Shown here: in pieces, positions 62,571 to 64,000 of the stretch
Layout: every line of letters begins with the position of its first letter
Numbering within the stretch: position 1 is the stretch's first letter
Assembly: GCA_945939115.1 (NCBI GenBank)
Contig: CAMEVC010000002.1
Coordinates: 154,134-218,133 of the forward strand
Length of the DNA: 64,000 nt
Direction of reading: 5' to 3'
Source of the DNA: an uncultured Eubacterium sp.
GTDB lineage: Bacteria > Bacillota > Clostridia > Lachnospirales > Lachnospiraceae
Notes under the pieces: model-generated
What the model was told of the DNA's origin: nothing
The model's database searches: none
The model's input: only the letters and a program-made list of their open reading frames with translations
Position numbers and translations under genes: made by a program

Positions 62571-63470
62571 TTATTTCTCGCAGATACAGTCCCTCTTTAA
62601 CATCACAATAAGACATATTATTGCAATTATAGCAGTAGGAATAAGAAGAAATACCCAGCCAATTAGTGGATTTGGCATACTGTCATTTAGCACTTGCTGA
62701 TTCGTGAAGAAGTATAATGCGCTCGGCTGGCTATTATTTACTGCATGTAAAAATGCTGCCGGCCAGATAGAACCGGTTTGGGCAGTAACAAATGTGAGGA
62801 TAATTCCCATAATTATACAAAATACGCACATAACCGCAATCCCAAGATATGGGAATCCGGGATAATCTGTACCAAAATTATGACCGATACAAGTAAGCGG
62901 CGCATGCCAAAGCCCCCAGATAACGCCACCCAGAATAAATGCTTTCTTCTTTCCCATAAGTTTTATAAGCTTTGGCATCATATAGGCTCTCCATCCGCCC
63001 TCTTCTCCAAGAGCGGCAAAGGAGCATATAACTGCAGAAATAATAATAATCACAGGATAAAAATATGTAAGTCCCTTATCTATTCCAAATGCTTTATACA
63101 GATTAGCATCATAGGCTTCAGGAAAAACTATAATTGTCAATGCATTGCTTATTTCAGTGTATAGCCATGGTATGAATAATGCAAACAGATAGTACATCCA
63201 TTTCTTACTCTTAAAGCTGATTCCAAGCATCATTGAATTCTCACCAGTCATGGCAAACCCTTCTTTGGTAATCATTCTTGCAATTACATTTGCCGCTAAT
63301 GGGGCAAGCATTCCGAGACCTACAAAGCTTTCCATATCCGGCTTAGAGCCATCCCATTTAAAGCCCTTTAAAACGGGAACTAAAAAAATAATCCACGCTA
63401 GTCCAAAAGAGAATAAAAGATAGATTATAAGTCTTTTGGTTTCCAGCTTCTTATCAAAAGATTTTTCCAT
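62571..63470 (-). CDS. CPBP/Abi-family intramembrane glutamic protease
   Basis: 299 residues with about eight hydrophobic segments. The active-site motifs are EEGGWRAYMMPK near 156-167 (EExxxR), WGLWHAPL near 185-192 (His) and a later AAFLHAVNNS. Members process prenylated or membrane proteins and occur with bacteriocin immunity. It starts three bases after the neighbouring gene's stop codon; GGAGG precedes the ATG. Confidence 0.87.
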   Translation of the reverse strand: MEKSFDKKLETKRLIIYLLFSFGLAWIIFLVPVLKGFKWDGSKPDMESFVGLGMLAPLAANVIARMITKEGFAMTGENSMMLGISFKSKKWMYYLFALFIPWLYTEISNALTIIVFPEAYDANLYKAFGIDKGLTYFYPVIIIISAVICSFAALGEEGGWRAYMMPKLIKLMGKKKAFILGGVIWGLWHAPLTCIGHNFGTDYPGFPYLGIAVMCVFCIIMGIILTFVTAQTGSIWPAAFLHAVNNSQPSALYFFTNQQVLNDSMPNPLIGWVFLLIPTAIIAIICLIVMLKRDCICEK

Positions 63471-63473
63471 CAC

Positions 63474-63959
63474 TTAGTCCTCCTTTCTTCCGGCAAAATG
63501 ACATGTTACACGATATGAACCATAATATAATGCGATGGTTATAACCGGAGATAATCCTTGAATAAGAACTACTACCATCTGATGCGTATTAATAAAGTTC
63601 ATAATTGAATCAATATTGAAATGAGCACTAAGCCACGTAAAATCTCCAAACATGGCATAACCAATTGCAATAAATGCTATTATCAGCCATATTCCCACCT
63701 TTATGCTCTGCGCCTTCTCTTTCCCGAGTAGTATAAATAATGGAAGTTCAATTGTCGCTGAAAGAATAATAAGACTTATTAATGGCGCAATAATTCCTTT
63801 AATTGCATTAGCTATATTAAGTACATATCCTTCCATACAAAATGCTGTGCATGAAGTTCCCCATATATAGTTAAATGAAAGAAAAACATATGCTGCTATC
63901 CCAATAAAAATATATTTTGATGCAACATACGTACTTTTTGAAAAATGAACTGCTTCCCG
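63474..63959 (-). pseudogene. C-terminal part of an ABC-2-type permease, 5' end disrupted
   Basis: An open frame with four to five hydrophobic segments reads HFSKSTYVASKYIFIGIAAY, YIWGTSCTAF and then MEGYVLNIANAIKG to RVTCHFAGRKED. The first ATG with any upstream room (63836) would cut the first segments off, and the frame is closed at its 5' end by a TGA near 63960 inside what looks like a continuous coding sequence. A frameshift is therefore likely. The pattern resembles ABC-2 permeases found beside CPBP proteases, but the match is weak. Confidence 0.45.
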
Positions 63960-64000
63960 TCAAGTAGACAATTAAAAAAATAAAAATTTTCTATCCAGCA

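Noticed and set aside
1..64000. tRNA or rRNA genes
   Set aside because: No GTTC-type T-loop with a matching acceptor stem and no rRNA-like conserved blocks were seen by eye on either strand; a tRNAscan run would settle it.

Overview
The window looks like chromosomal DNA of a low-GC, anaerobic, Gram-positive Firmicute, most likely a member of the Lachnospiraceae (Clostridia). The grounds are AT-rich coding sequence with strong GGAGG ribosome sites, a reverse-order rubrerythrin beside a PerR-like regulator, two pyrophosphate-type phosphofructokinases, a short archaeal-type prolyl-tRNA synthetase, and many proteins of clostridial type. Genus is not claimed. No rRNA, tRNA, CRISPR-cas or intact transposase was seen.

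Region 1 (1-33.7 kb) is one large surface-polysaccharide locus. The minus-strand block 1-19.8 kb holds glycosyltransferases, a Wzx-like flippase, a Wzm/Wzt (TagGH-like) ABC exporter, an MBOAT/SGNH acylation pair, an LpxD-like acyltransferase, an IspD/TarI-like cytidylyltransferase with an adjacent SDR and a TagF-like phosphopolyol transferase, GDP-mannose synthesis, and a 3-amino-3,6-dideoxyhexose pair (FdtA/FdtB type). A divergent plus-strand operon (21.3-24.9 kb) makes dTDP-L-rhamnose. It is preceded by a MerR-methyltransferase fusion gene and a classic 19-bp-spacer MerR-type promoter. The minus-strand block 26.2-33.7 kb holds a PglF/CapD-like dehydratase, a GT2, a phosphoglycosyl transferase, an aminotransferase, a PEGA lipoprotein and a degenerate CotS-like kinase. 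These could make and load the first sugar of the lipid-linked glycan.

Between the rhamnose operon and the CapD block lies an array of at least seven hairpin repeats (core CCTACTAAA/TTTAGTAGG) at a 75-85 bp period. The array flanks a truncated nuclease-like gene. A second array of four units lies at 39.6-39.9 kb. Some units change both arms together, which points to selection for the hairpin itself. This is the least explained feature of the window.

Region 2 (33.9-58.9 kb) is mostly core genome: CCA-adding enzyme, DMT transporter, ProS, an AI-2E-family permease, an RluA pseudouridine synthase, a two-component system, MurA, an M23/LysM/G5 peptidase, a flavin reductase-NUDIX-HD operon, the convergent PFK pair, Dtd, a BlaI/M56 sensor pair with two visible operators, a 2-hydroxyacid dehydrogenase, MTA/SAH nucleosidase, a TSCPD/radical-SAM pair, MurG, PerR and reverse rubrerythrin.

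Region 3 (58.9-64 kb) is decayed accessory DNA. It has a frameshifted maltose acetyltransferase, an integrase N-terminal fragment, a zincin-like membrane protein, a frameshifted small membrane gene carrying an A_AAA_AAC heptamer, MazEF-type and RelBE-type toxin-antitoxin pairs, an integrase C-terminal fragment with an internal deletion, GNAT remnants, a CPBP protease and a broken ABC-2 permease.
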